From: Isoetes taiwanensis
Lineage: Eukaryota > Streptophyta > Lycopodiopsida > Isoetales > Isoetaceae
DNA: 64,000 nt
NCBI GenBank assembly: GCA_021234155.1
Contig: JAJEKV010000042.1
Location: 3,994,995-4,058,994, forward strand
Direction: 5' to 3'
Shown here one piece after another: positions 32,169 through 42,912 of the stretch; the first letter of the stretch is position 1; each line of letters starts with the position of its first letter. The notes beneath the pieces are model-generated. The model searched no databases. It saw nothing but the letters and a program-made list of their open reading frames with translations, and was not told the DNA's origin. Made by a program: the position numbers and the translations under genes.

Positions 32169-35077
32169 ATGTGCTGGAACATAAACAGCTTGAACTCAAC
32201 TAAAGTAGCAACTATGAGCGACATTGTAGAACAAGTAAATGTTTTCTTTCTGTTAGAAACATGTGAAAATGAGGAAAAGGGGATACTAGACATTCCAGGT
32301 TTTGTATGTCTCCATTCAGTATGGTATCATAAGCATTAGAGGCTCAAAGGATTCGGTGGGATTGCCTGCTACATAAGACACAAGCTAAGAGGAATGATAC
32401 GGTTAGTACATGGCATAAAATCTTTGCAATACATCTGGCTTGAAATATTAGGACCTTTGAATAAAATATACATAGCAGGGTGTTACTACCCGCCCCGAGA
32501 ATCACCAGTTTATAACAGGGGGCAAATAGATAGGGATGATCCCTTTTTCGATCTAGAGCAAGATGTCCTGAAGCTAATGCAGCAGGGGGAAGTGATCCTA
32601 ATGGGTGACTTCAATGGCAGGATTGCACAGAAGCAAGCAGCAATGACCAGTATTGAAGGAGATCCCTTATGGATGGAAATGAATGATGGAAATGAGATGA
32701 AGGAATTAGGATGGCATAGAGAATTAGCTGATAGAATTAGGTGGCCCACACCACAAGGGAATCATGTACTAAATATGTGTACGAATGGTCTCCAAAAATA
32801 CAGGAACTCCGGTAAGCCCACTTGTAGAGGTGCTAGTGTGGTGGATTTGGTGATAGCCAGCCTGAGACTAATGAAAACTATCTCAAACGTAGACATTGAT
32901 GAAGAAAGGACGGAATCAGATCATGTGCCTATCTTTGTCACCATAGGTATTAAACGCCAAGAGACTGCAAGAAAAGCGGTGGACAGCCCTGGTAAGAAAA
33001 TATACATGCAGTATAACAAAGCTGAGGAGTACAACTCCATATGTGAATCCTGTGCCATGTGCAAGGATTGGCCTGAGAAGGTGGAAGAGCTTACTGTGAG
33101 CCTCAGTGAATTGGTAATAGAGGCTGCAAGAAAATGTTTTGTTTCCCAACAAAGGTTGAAGGGGCTTCCTGCAACAGCTGGTTTGACGAGGAATGCAAAG
33201 TAAAGCGACAAAAATTTAAACATGCAAAGGGAGAGGAGAAAATCACGGCTAAAAGGGAGCATATGCTACTAGTGAAAGCGAAAAAGAAAAATCAAAAGCA
33301 CAGACGAATGATTGGAGATTTGTTGGAGGATCCTAAGAAATTTTGGGCAAGGCTTAAGCCAAGAACAGAACAGGGCGAGCTGCTTGAGGTAGAACCCTTA
33401 GTTAGCCAAGTTAAAAAAATATACAATGTGCCAGGCATAAAGGACACTGTCCTAATAGATCTCAATGTAGAATGGGAATTCACAATGGAAGATGTACGGG
33501 GAGGGCTAGAAGCATTGGCAAATGGGAAAGCTGCAGATCACTTGGGGCTGGTTGCGGAGATGTTTAAGTGGGCAGGAGAGGAGATACACAAAACATTGCT
33601 GAAATTGATGAATATGGTATTGAGAAAAGGCTTCCCACGGGATTGGCAAATAAACCGGGTTGTTCCCTTGTATAAAACGGGTGATAAATCAGATCCCAGC
33701 AACTATAGGATGATTATGATCAGCAACATATATGCTAAGCTTTTTGCCACTATGGTTAATAGCAAACTAAGCGGATGGGCAGAAGACATGGGTGTACGGG
33801 CTGTGGGACAAGCGGGTTTTAGACCCAAGCGGTCCACTACAGATCACTTGGTTACTTTGAGAGCGATGATGGATACGGTTATAGGAACAAGAAAACCACT
33901 TTACATGTTAGCTTTTGACATGGTGGACAGAGACAATTTGTGGGAACGTATGGAAAAGCTGGAGGTGCCAAATGAGCTAAAGCAGGCAGTTAAGATACTA
34001 TACGAGAAGGTACTTGTGCAGCTATCCTTTCCATATTTTAGAGAAGGCCAGGAACCAGTAGTAAGCAATGTAGGTGTGAAACAAGGGTGCCCCATGTCTC
34101 CTACTCTTTTTGGGATATTCATAGATCAACTAGAAGATTGGATAATGCAGAACGGAGGGGATGGTATGGTTCTGGAGAGGTTTGTGGTGTTTTTACTTCT
34201 CTATGCGGATGATGTAGTGCTTTTGTCAAGGTCAAATGCTGGAATACAGAAACATTTAGATGGACTTGCAGAATTTTGTGATCACAAGAGTATGAAAGTG
34301 AACATGGGAAAGACCAAAATAATTGTGTTTGGGGCAAACAAAGTGGACCACATACACCTTGCTTACAAAGGGGAATCGGTAGAATTGGTGGACTCATATA
34401 AATATCTAGGGATACAGGTTGATAAAAGTCCGAGTTGGAACTATGCTGTAGAGCAGAGGATAAATGGTGGGCTGAAAGCATTATATAGTATGCAGCGTAG
34501 CAGTAGAAAAAATGAGATATGGAACTTTCAATTGAAAAAACAGTTATATGGGGTTCTAGTGCAAACGGTACTGTTGTATGGCTGTGAGGTATGGGCTTCG
34601 GGGTTGGCAGAGGAGCCTTGGAGGAAGCTAGAAAAGGTACAGAAGAAGTTTCTCAGAACAGAGCTGGGTGTTAAATCACAGACACCGTACGATATGCTAT
34701 TGGCCGAGTGTGGGATGACATCACTGCAATCAGAAGCTCTATGCCGAACGCTTAAGTATGTATGCAAAGTGCAGGAAATGCCGGTATCTAGTTTACCCCG
34801 ACTGACCTTAGAGGCAACAAAATGTAAGGGATGGTATGCCGATATACAAGACTGGATGAGAAAGTGGAATTTAGACGTATCAGGACTGGCTGAACATCAC
34901 GGGGATATTAGGGAGTGGGTAATGGAACATGTTATGGAAAAATCATGGAGTGTGCCAAAAGTCAAGAAGGAAAATTACAGGCAGAATATCAACCCACAGT
35001 TTCAGGTTCCAATATATTTGAGACAAGGCGTGTCGGTAAAGTTAAGGCATGCAATCTGCAGACTGAGACTTAGCTCA
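32169..35077 (+). pseudogene. LINE C ORF2: APE endonuclease and reverse transcriptase, broken
   Basis: The endonuclease begins MCWNINSLN at 32169, with LLET, GCYYPP, GDFNGR (32607) and SDHVPI (32920) marking the catalytic residues. A TAG interrupts at 32337-32339, and a frameshift near 33170 moves reading to the 33134-35104 frame. RT follows: VNRVVPLYKTGD, QAGFRPKRSTTDHL, SNVGVKQGCPMSPTLF and YADD at 34202-34213. Motif A is damaged: the FVDYAK part seen in LINE B is deleted at about 33905, which removes the first catalytic aspartate. The C-terminal finger is lost. Confidence 0.9.
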
Positions 35078-36513
35078 CAAAACCATGTTACAGAGATTAT
35101 GTAAAAGGGGTTAAACAAGATAAAAACAGCCAGTCGATATGGATTGAAATAAATGGATTGCAGACCCTTTATTATGTAGCCGTTTGTTACTTTGCCCCGA
35201 GACATAAAAAGATTTACAATGAAACAGATGCATCTAAGGACGACCTATTCTTTGAACTTGAACAGGATATCATATGCTTTCAACATGAAGGTGAAGTAAT
35301 TTTGACCGGGGATTTTAATGGGAGAACGGGTAATAGATAGGCAGCAATTTATACAGATGTGAATGACCCCCTATGGCTGGATCAGATAGAAAAGGAAGAA
35401 TTGGCTGCTAAAGGCTGGGATAGACAATCTCAGGACAAGATTATAACTAAATCAGGCCGGCAGCTATTAACACTCTGTTGTAGTGCAAACATGATTATAT
35501 GTAATGGGCTGAGTAGATTCCCAGATACACAGAAATCCACATGTAGATCCAGGAGTACTGTTGATTATGTTATAATGCAGGAACATACACTAAGCCGACT
35601 ATTAGATTTTCAAGTAGGTGATGAGCAGTTAGAATTCGACCATTGCCCACTAATGTTTACATTAGATATCAGCAAGTTTGATAGTAAAACAGATTTAAGA
35701 CCGAGTTTGAAAACATGTTACCAAGCTGAAATTGAGAAGAAATTGGAGTGCCTTGCATGGAATACAGATTTGAATGAGGCCAGCCAGCAGCTATGTAACT
35801 TGCTATCAAAATCAGCAAAAGAGGTCTTTACCTCTAGATGTGCAGTTAAGGGCTTACCATGTAAGACATGGTATGATCAAATTTGCAAAGAAGCTAAGCT
35901 GAAATGGAAAAACAGCCATGGATTGGACAAAGAACTGTGTAAAAAAGAATATAGGAAGATTACCAGACAAAAGAAAAGACAATTTATACACTCTCGGCAA
36001 GAACTCCTATGCCAGAGTTATATATCAAAGTCCAAAAGCTTTTGGAAGGTATTAAGGAGAAGCAAGCAAAAAGAATTTCCTGTCGCAGCAGATACATTAT
36101 GGCGATATGTACAAAAGCTCTATCATAATCCAGAAGATCAATCATATAGCGGGCAGCAAAGGAGATCTATCTTGATGATTGCGGCTGAAGAAGTTTCCGA
36201 TGGCATAGCTCATTTAGCTAATGGGAAAGCAAAAGACATGCAAGATCTATGTGCAGAACATTTGAAATGGGCAGGACCCAAGCTACATTCCATCATTGCC
36301 GAACTGTTTTCTAAAGCACTTATACAAGGGCTGCCCTTGTCATGGCAAGTCAATAGAGTAGTCCCGGTCCATAAGGGTGGATCTATCCATGAATAAGCAA
36401 CTATAGAACCATTTTAGTGAGCAGCCTGTTGTCGAAGCTCTTGGCTACGATATTAGAGAAGAAAATAAGCTTATGGGCAGAGATAAATGGCAAAAGGTCA
36501 CAAGCACAGGGTA
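35078..36513 (+). pseudogene. LINE D fragment: endonuclease and N-terminal RT of another LINE
   Basis: Begins mid-endonuclease (SQSIWIEI, VAVCYFAPRHKK, GDFNGRTGNR near 35310, one TAG at 35338-35340), then FDHCPLMFTLD, WYDQICKEAKLKWK, and the start of RT (LANGKAKDM, WQVNRVVPVHKGG at 36340-36380). A frameshift near 36390 is followed by NYRTILVSSLLSKLL before homology ends at about 36513. It is related to LINE C but clearly diverged (a separate subfamily), and both ends are cut, so it may be an older copy into which or beside which others inserted. Confidence 0.85.
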
Positions 36514-36639
36514 CTAAATGATGTTGATTTTATATGTATTATATGATTGTAGGGGCTCTCGCTGCCCTACATCACCCTGTGTGAATATATGCACCCAAAC
36601 CAAAGGGAGTTTCAGGGGGAATTTAATTTTAAAGTGTTG
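36514..36639. other. Unassigned spacer between LINE D and LINE E
   Basis: A short AT-rich sequence with no feature recognised. A CT-rich 'ctctcgctgccctac' segment near 36556 is unlike the neighbouring LINE tails. Confidence 0.3.
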
Positions 36640-38031
36640 GATGTAATGGTTTGTGTTAATTCAAAAAGCAATTGGCCCCAAGTGTGGTTAAGGAGTTGGA
36701 TGACACCATTCGCAATTTTGTTTGGGGAGGAAATGAGGAGGGGGCTACAGTGAAGGTCGCATGGTGGAAGTGTGTGCGTCCCAGAAAGGCGGGGGGCTTA
36801 GGTATGCTTGATGTGTCCTTGCACACGAAGGTTCTGGTGTCGAAATTCATCTGGCAGTTGTTGCAGGAGCAACAATCCCCAGGATTGGCTCTGTTGGCAC
36901 AGTCGCTTCGCCACTCTATTGTGTTTAGGAAGCCAGCAATTCCGGCTCAGTTGCCGTGGGCTCTGTTTGAGGATTTGCGGCCATTCCCTCATGCTTCGCC
37001 TTTTCTTAAAGGTCTCCTCAAGGCCTGGAAGGTGGTCAAGGTTCTCTTTTCATTGGACCCTAGCCTCATCGCCCTTTCTTTGGGTACCCTTGGATTCTGC
37101 ATCTCCCTTGGCCTCTTCCCTACACCCAGGTACTCAGCGCCGATGGATTGCTGCAGGGGTAACATCCATCCGTGACTGGTATTGGGAGGGTCATCTGGCG
37201 CCGTGGGAGTTTTTTAGGGATCGATTTGGCCTTCGGCGCTGGGACATTCGGACTTGGGCCAGAATTGCGAATGCTATTCCATTGCAGTTGTCTTCTCAAG
37301 TCAATCGCGTTTGGAAGTCGCATAGTGGACTTGATGCATCCCAGTTTGTAGCATCGGCTTATGGGCTTCTAGCGCTTCAGGACACATTGCCGCCTTCGGA
37401 TAAGTGGTCACTTAAGCTTCCAGGGAGTAAGTGGCCCGCCATGTGGAAGTGGGCGTGGAATACATTGCCTCCTCCTAAAATCCGTACCCTTCTATGGCAG
37501 ATCTTGCACCGTAGCCTCAGGGTGAATGTCCGAGTACACAGGTTCAAGCCTCAGGTAGCGGAAACATGCCCTCTATGTGGGAGGCGCCGAGAGACCATTG
37601 AGCACTGCTTTGTCCTATGCACAGAGGTAGGGGCAGCTTGGTCCTGGGTGAGAGCCCTCTTTGGGTCTTCACTTTGCAGTCAGAAGCTTCTCATGGGAGT
37701 CTTTCCTAGCAGTTGGTCAGTGGCCAAGCAGCAGGCATTCCATTTATGCAGAGCTTGGCTTCTGTGGTTGATTTGGAAAAGACGGAGAGCGAAGGTCTTC
37801 CAGAATGCAGTGCTTAGCCCTTTTCGGTTGGTTCCGATCTTGAGGCATAAGTTGTGGCAGGCTTACCAAGTCTCAAGCTTGTCTGGCACAGTTAAGCGGG
37901 AAATTTGGTCGACATTCCTACAGATTGTGAATCATGATGGGCACTTCATTTCTTAGCACCACACTTATCATTGTACTTGATCACATTCTAGTGGTTTAAT
38001 ATATTCCTATATTCTTCAAAAAAAAAAAAAA
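36640..38031 (+). mobile_element. LINE E, 3' part of a plant L1-type element with poly(A) tail
   Basis: The 5'-truncated 3' end of an L1-clade LINE, ending in about 14 adenines at 38018-38031. It differs from LINEs A-D, which end in simple CT-rich repeats. Base composition is more GC-rich than its neighbours. Confidence 0.9.
36672..37956 (+). pseudogene. LINE E ORF2 C-terminal region with zf-RVT domain, frameshifted
   Basis: The first frame (36672-37100) reads IRNFVWGG...VAWWKCVRPRKAGGLGMLD and SKFIWQLLQ, the standard region after RT in plant L1-like LINEs. A shift near 37000-37140 moves to the frame ending at 37956, with TLPPPKIRTLLWQILHRSL and CPLCGRRRETIEHCFVLC, the zf-RVT (reverse transcriptase-associated zinc-binding) domain. 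RT itself is missing. Confidence 0.9.
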
Positions 38032-38352
38032 GGTGGTGTACAAATTAGAGAAAAGGATATATATAGATATACAAAAATAGCCATGAAAATACTAGAATAT
38101 CTAGCATTATAACAGGGGGTATTTTTTATGTTTTTGTACTGTTTTCTCTAAGGTTTTCATATGATTTGGTGGCCGTATTCATCCAGGTGTACTAAATAGT
38201 ATTTCTAGAGTGCACCCTTTTGTTAGCCGTTGATTTTAGGAAAGGGGCAAATCCTGTGGTGGTTTTTTTTTTTTGTGGTGGGTGTGAATATCCTCCCATT
38301 AGTTTTAGGGTTTTTTTTTTGGGTTCCTGCTTCCATATCCGGATTGGAAAAC
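38032..38352. other. Non-coding flank with poly(T) runs
   Basis: AT-rich; T runs at about 38262-38274 and 38312-38321. No gene seen. The plus-strand open frames of 38220-38592 are rich in Phe, Gly and Val from these runs and are not supported. Confidence 0.5.
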
Positions 38353-38694
38353 CTATTTACAGAAGGTATTTACATCTCCAACAGATTTTCGGTATGCCAT
38401 AATGGAGGCTTGCTCTTCAATCCAGAAGAGATGAGATTGGGGTGTCATTTCTGCCGTAGAAGCCAGATCCAGAGGGCTCGCCTTGCTCTGTTCATCATCT
38501 TCATCGAATGCAAAACTGGTCTCGGAAGCCCCTTCCTTGAACGAAAAGTTATCTGCAAAGACTATTTGATTCTTCAATTTTCCCAGTTGTGAAGCATCCG
38601 AAATGGGAGATTTGGTTGTTTCAGAACCCTTTTCTACATCAGGAACAAGTTTTTCTGTATTATGGGAAGCAATTTTTTCATGATCAGGGCCCAA
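38353..38694 (-). CDS. Possible exon or gene fragment on the minus strand
   Basis: A 113-codon minus-strand frame beginning MGPDHEKIASHNTEKL. The composition is plausible for protein (charged, serine-rich, with FAFDEDDEQSK and few cysteines). No family is recognised and no neighbouring exons were found, so it could be a gene relic or chance. Confidence 0.25.
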   Translation of the reverse strand: MGPDHEKIASHNTEKLVPDVEKGSETTKSPISDASQLGKLKNQIVFADNFSFKEGASETSFAFDEDDEQSKASPLDLASTAEMTPQSHLFWIEEQASIMAYRKSVGDVNTFCK

Positions 38695-39912
38695 GTTTTC
38701 ATTCTGGAGGCCCCTATTGTCGTGATCTGGCCCTTATTGTCGTGATGGTCGTGATAGACCTAAGAAGATCAAACCCATTTCAGAACATGACTGCAGTGCA
38801 GACAGCCATGATGGTCTTGGATTTCATGCTTCTTGTCTCTTTGGTTTGATGTTTATGTCTGTCGGGTTCGATTCTTTTTGTTAAATAAGAGACTAGAAGG
38901 GAAGGAAGTTGATTGTTGAGCAGAAGTATCTATGGCTATGGCTATGGCGTCTCCGGTGCTGGCCTTGTGGTGGCCATGGCAGACCCTAATGATGTATTAT
39001 CATTTAAGAGGCCTAACAGATCCGAAAATGGGCTTTTGGCAGAGGTACAATAAATAAATCTGTAGCTATTCTTCCAGAATTTGCCTGTGCTCTGTTGGTC
39101 ATTGTAACGGACTTTCCTGAATGTTATTGAAAATGCTAACAAGGCAGGACTTTCCTGAATGTTATTGAAAATGCTAACAAGGCTACAATGCCCTGGGTTC
39201 ACATTTAAAATCATTTTCCAGGCGCTGGCCTTGAATGAAACTTCATTTTTTGCATACTAGAGGTGGAGTTTAATATTGAGTTTTGACTTAATATGAATCT
39301 TTGGCAGGTTAGAAAGAAAAAGAGGGAGTTGGCAACTTCAATAAATAAGGCCAAATCTGTTGCTGATGAAGATAATAAATGGTTTTTTTGGGAAAAAACA
39401 TATCGCAAATTCACGTGCCTATGTTTGCTTTAGTTAGGGCCCGAAGGGCCCAAAAATTTTTTTAATATAACAATCAACACATAACTACCATTAACATTAT
39501 TAACACAAACTATTGCATTTAACACATTTAAATTAAAATCCCCCTTAAACCCCCTTTGGTTTGGGTACATATTCACCATAGTTCGAAAAATGCGCGCATC
39601 TAAAAAATTTTAAGATAAATACGCATCGTTCCGTATCTTACGTATCTTATAAAAGATACGTGGCTTAAAAATCGAAAAAAAAAAAAGCCCCCATTTGGTT
39701 TTTCCCTTCCCGTTAGGTTTTCCCCTTGCCGCCAAGCCAAAAAATATGTTCTTTTTTGCCGAAATCCATTCTCTGCTACCCGATTAGCTCTAGTAATCGT
39801 CCTCTGCTGCCGATTAGCTCTGACTTTGAAGGAGAAATCCCTTCTCTGATGCCGACTAATAGTATTTGAAGAAGCTCTGGTACGTTTTCGTGAGCATTTA
39901 CTTAGTAAACAG
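38695..39912. other. Unassigned sequence with small repeats
   Basis: 'ctggcccttattgtcgtgat'-type sequence is repeated near 38720-38748. A 38 bp tandem duplication occupies 39109-39184. 'ctttggttt' phrases recur near 39554 and 39690 beside poly(A) at 39675-39686. No gene recognised. Confidence 0.5.
39109..39184 (+). repeat. 38 bp tandem duplication
   Basis: ggactttcctgaatgttatt and the following 18 bases are repeated exactly at 39109-39146 and 39147-39184. Confidence 0.9.
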
Positions 39913-40046
39913 CAGCAGTTACAGTTACAGGCATCAGCAGTTATAGTAGAAATACAAGGATCCATCAGCAGTTACAGTTACAGGCAGTAGCAGTTATAGT
40001 AGAAATACAAGCAGTTACAGGCAGTCATCTTATAGTAGAAATACAG
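39913..40046 (+). repeat. Short tandem repeat (about 53 bp unit, 2.7 copies)
   Basis: cagcagttacagttacaggc followed by agcagttatagtagaaatac occurs at 39913-39958 and 39966-40010, with a shortened third copy at 40012-40046. It lies just upstream of the BED-domain frame. Confidence 0.85.
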
Positions 40047-40099
40047 TGGTAGATACAGATTAGCTCCTATTCTATCTGTTTTCTTTCTAAATAGACAGT

Positions 40100-40447
40100 A
40101 TGCCTAAGCGACCAGATAAATTGTGGGCTGATGCATGCGATAATGTCACAAAGGTCGGGGGAAAAAGTAAAGGCAGTGGCAATAACCATTGGGACTACAA
40201 ATTTTGTAAGAAACATTTCACGGGTCCTCTGACAAGATTGGAATGCCACATTGGTGGCCAAAGTGGAGAAGGAATAGACTTTTGTTCTAAGTGCCCGCCT
40301 GAAATGAGAAGAGCAGTTCAAATCAAGAATGGATGGAAGGTAAGTGATAATGATGATGATGATCAGCAGATTCATGGAGAAGATAATGAAATTCATGCTC
40401 ATTATACAACACCTATTACTGCTGAAGAGACATCATTGACCAATTAA
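40100..40447 (+). CDS. BED-type zinc finger protein fragment, hAT transposase-like
   Basis: A 115-residue frame starting MPKRPDKLWADACDNV. Residues 29-73 follow the BED pattern: HWDYKFCKKHFTGPLTRLECHIGG...GIDFCSKCP. The cysteine expected two residues before the first conserved Cys is Tyr here (WDYKFC instead of a CX2C pair), so zinc binding is probably impaired. BED fingers form the DNA-binding N-terminus of hAT transposases and of domesticated derivatives. A run of aspartates (NDDDDQQ) follows. No hAT catalytic or dimerisation region was found downstream, so this is probably a transposon remnant. Confidence 0.65.
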   Translation: MPKRPDKLWADACDNVTKVGGKSKGSGNNHWDYKFCKKHFTGPLTRLECHIGGQSGEGIDFCSKCPPEMRRAVQIKNGWKVSDNDDDDQQIHGEDNEIHAHYTTPITAEETSLTN

Positions 40448-40940
40448 GCTTCCCATTGCAAAAATCTCCTTTATATACCAAGCCCTTGCAAACTGCAAGG
40501 ATGGGAAAGAGTACCATGTGTCATGGAGAAGCCAGCCATTGATTTCCATCGAATAAATTTTAAAATTTCACAAAGCAAACAGTTTTAAACCAACAAGCTT
40601 TATTCAGCAATGCCATGTGTTCTGTTGCATAAATCCAAAACTGACCCTAAATTCTGCAATTCATACACCTAGAAAGCCAGAAAAAATCAATTTATAGCCA
40701 ATTCAACACAATATGCCAGTGAAACATCAAGGTCTATGTTTTAAAATCAAGCACAAGCACAAGCTCAAGCTCAAGCACAACGAAGCTCAAGCTTATTAGG
40801 ATCAAGCAAACCCCTGAGTCCAGAAATTACATCACCCTCTGCAACAGTCTGCTCAGGCCGCCCAGCTCATATAAGGATCCTCCAACATGCAAGCCCTTAA
40901 AAAGATAAACAAAAAAAGTTCTTAAAAAGTTTGTTAGGTT
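40448..40940. other. Unassigned sequence
   Basis: Contains a run of 'caagcacaagctcaagc'-type repeats at 40746-40795. No gene recognised. Confidence 0.4.
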
Positions 40941-40943
40941 TAA

Positions 40944-41863
40944 GGGTCATTTCCCACTTGCCATTACTTTAAGTTAAATAGGGCAAATAACTGGAACTTG
41001 CTTTCCCACTGACCCTTAAGTTAATATCAATTAAGTTAATTCCAGTTAATTTTTAACTATTCATTAACTTAACGGAGCATCCTTCTCACTAGAAAAAGTT
41101 AAGTTATTTTTTTAATCAAATTTAAAAATATTTAACCAACTAGTGCAAAAGTTAAGTGACCTAAGCAAGGTCCACTTAACTTCTAACTTTTTGGTTAAGC
41201 ATTAAGCTAACTTAACTACGAGTGAGAAATGGTTCGAGTTAGGTTAGACTTTTAAATCATAATTTTGACAAGGATGCCAACTAGTTGACCAAGTGTCTTA
41301 TTAGTTTGATAGATTGAATAAAAAACATTAAAATAAGAGGTGGACTTTAAGAATTTTATGATTGATTGACTGGCCACGTAGTACTTGACTAGAAAGTATT
41401 AAAATGGAGAGAGTTGACTACAAGTCAATTGATTGGCGAGAAAGTGTCTAAGTTAACCAAAAGTCAACTCATTGACTAGAGAGTCAACCACTTTACTAGA
41501 TTTTACTAGGTAGTCAAACAATTCACAAAAATAGTAACTTGACAAAAAAAGTCATATCCTCCATTTAACTTAACCGTATCTCTTAACTGAAGTGAGAAAC
41601 GAACACATTTATCTCTAACCTAACAAAACTTCTTAACTACTAGTGTGAAGCACAAGCTTATTATAAAGATTAGGTTAAGTTGATTTCATGAGCTTGACCT
41701 AAGTGGTCCATAATTGGTATAGTGCGAATGCATAATTTCACAATCCTTTAAGTTAGTCTTAACTTAATGACTGTAATGGGAAATCACAATCTACTTTCAA
41801 TTAAGTTAAGAGATAACCAACTGGTTAAGTTAACCTAACCTAATTGCGAGTGGGAAACTACCC
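40944..41863. mobile_element. Non-autonomous DNA transposon, Harbinger/Tourist-like (920 bp)
   Basis: The left end GGGTCATTTCCCACTTGCCA and the reverse complement of the right end (GGGTAGTTTCCCACTCGCAA) form an imperfect terminal inverted repeat that extends further into taagttaa-rich sequence. TAA flanks both ends (40941-40943 and 41864-41866), the 3 bp duplication typical of PIF/Harbinger elements, and the GGG start also fits. The interior is AT-rich with many TTAAGTTAA phrases and no transposase frame. Confidence 0.75.
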
Positions 41864-41866
41864 TAA

Positions 41867-42401
41867 AAATAACAACCAATAAAATAATAAAAACCCTTAA
41901 AATAATATAAGCTTCTTTATTTCTCTTTTTCATTTTTAGCTACATATGAACTCTCAAATAGTTCAGCATGAACAAACAACCACTACTTTGTATAAACTTT
42001 TTTCCATAATGAAAAACTTGTAAAAACTATTTGCGAACGTCATAGTAACAAGGGTATCACTAGTAATGGCTCCCCAACTTTCAAACATTTTATTGCAAAC
42101 CCACTTTCTTCGATGCTTGGGCGTAATTAAAGCATCTAAGGAAATAACTAACTAGGTGTTGTGGCGAAAGCACAATGATTTGTGCCTAGAAGCAGATCAT
42201 TTACGTATTATATAAATGTCCTTGTGGTCTTTTACGCCCTTGAACATTATGCCAAACCCCTTACATGGGCTAAAAGCCCACAAGGGCTTTTATAAAATGT
42301 AAAATGGACTCGTTGAAATTATGTGCATGATATAGATTTAAAAAGGACGTAATTTAGTACTAATCTAGAAAGGGCATAAGGGCGCGATATCTTTACGGTG
42401 G
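41867..42401. other. Unassigned AT-rich sequence
   Basis: No gene seen. Positions 42349-42372 (ggacgtaatttagtactaat) resemble 42846-42865, so the GGATCC-rich region is bracketed by a short direct repeat. Confidence 0.4.
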
Positions 42402-42807
42402 CTTCGGGGATCCCGGAGGTGTGATCCAAGAGGATGGAATCCCCAGGGGGTGTGATCCCAATGGACGAGATCCCATAGTAAGCACGCCTTACTGCACAGT
42501 GTGTAAAAATCGTGCCCCTTACAGGGAAAATCAGAGCAAAATTCTGATGGCTATTTCTCGCCCGATCCTCCACAGAATCGGATGGGATTTGTTTGTGGGT
42601 TGTCAGAATCAGCTGGAGGAGAGGATTCAGTAGCAGTGGAGGAGGAAGCAGGCCGAGCGCTGCTTGGGGCAGCTCGAATCTGAGCAAAAAATGCCCCAAA
42701 ATTGTGCAGTAACCCACTAACTGCACATTTGACTATGGGATCCCGGAGGAGGGGATCCCGCGGCGGGATCCCAGAGGAGGGGACCCTATTTGGTGATCCC
42801 GGAGGGG
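42402..42807. repeat. GGATCCC-rich inverted-repeat region
   Basis: Two clusters of 'gggatccc'-like words (42402-42476 and 42731-42807) face each other. gatcccatag at 42466 and ctatgggatc at 42731 are a perfect 10 bp inverted repeat, with further partial matches inside (ttactgcaca in both arms). It could be a foldback element of about 275 bp, but the edges are unclear. Confidence 0.45.
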
Positions 42808-42866
42808 GGGATCAGCCTAAACCAGGGTACATTTATCTTCACCCGGGCGTAAGTTAGTATTAATTT

Positions 42867-42912
42867 CGATTGGTCTCTGTGGACGATAAAAATGAATTCA
42901 ATTCAATTTAAC
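42867..42912 (+). mobile_element. LINE or SINE 3' tail fragment
   Basis: gattggtctctgtggacgat followed by aaaatgaattcaattcaatt resembles 45838-45890 and the inverted 46684-46765. The shared 'ttggtctc.atggacgataaaa' plus a short simple repeat is a LINE-type 3' end. Confidence 0.5.

Larger units (their letters stand above)
31117..35077 (+). mobile_element. LINE C, near full-length at its 5' end, 3' end lost
   Basis: Starts directly after (CT)n with a GC-richer leader (gttcaggcgctcgtttaggcgcc, a small inverted repeat). It holds ORF1, then ORF2 with endonuclease and reverse transcriptase, but breaks off at about 35077 inside the C-terminal region (RLSS), where LINE D sequence starts. No tail of its own is present. 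Confidence 0.9.

Noticed and set aside
38220-38592. Plus-strand frames rich in Phe and Gly
   Set aside because: They result from poly(T) and GT-rich runs and have no domain.
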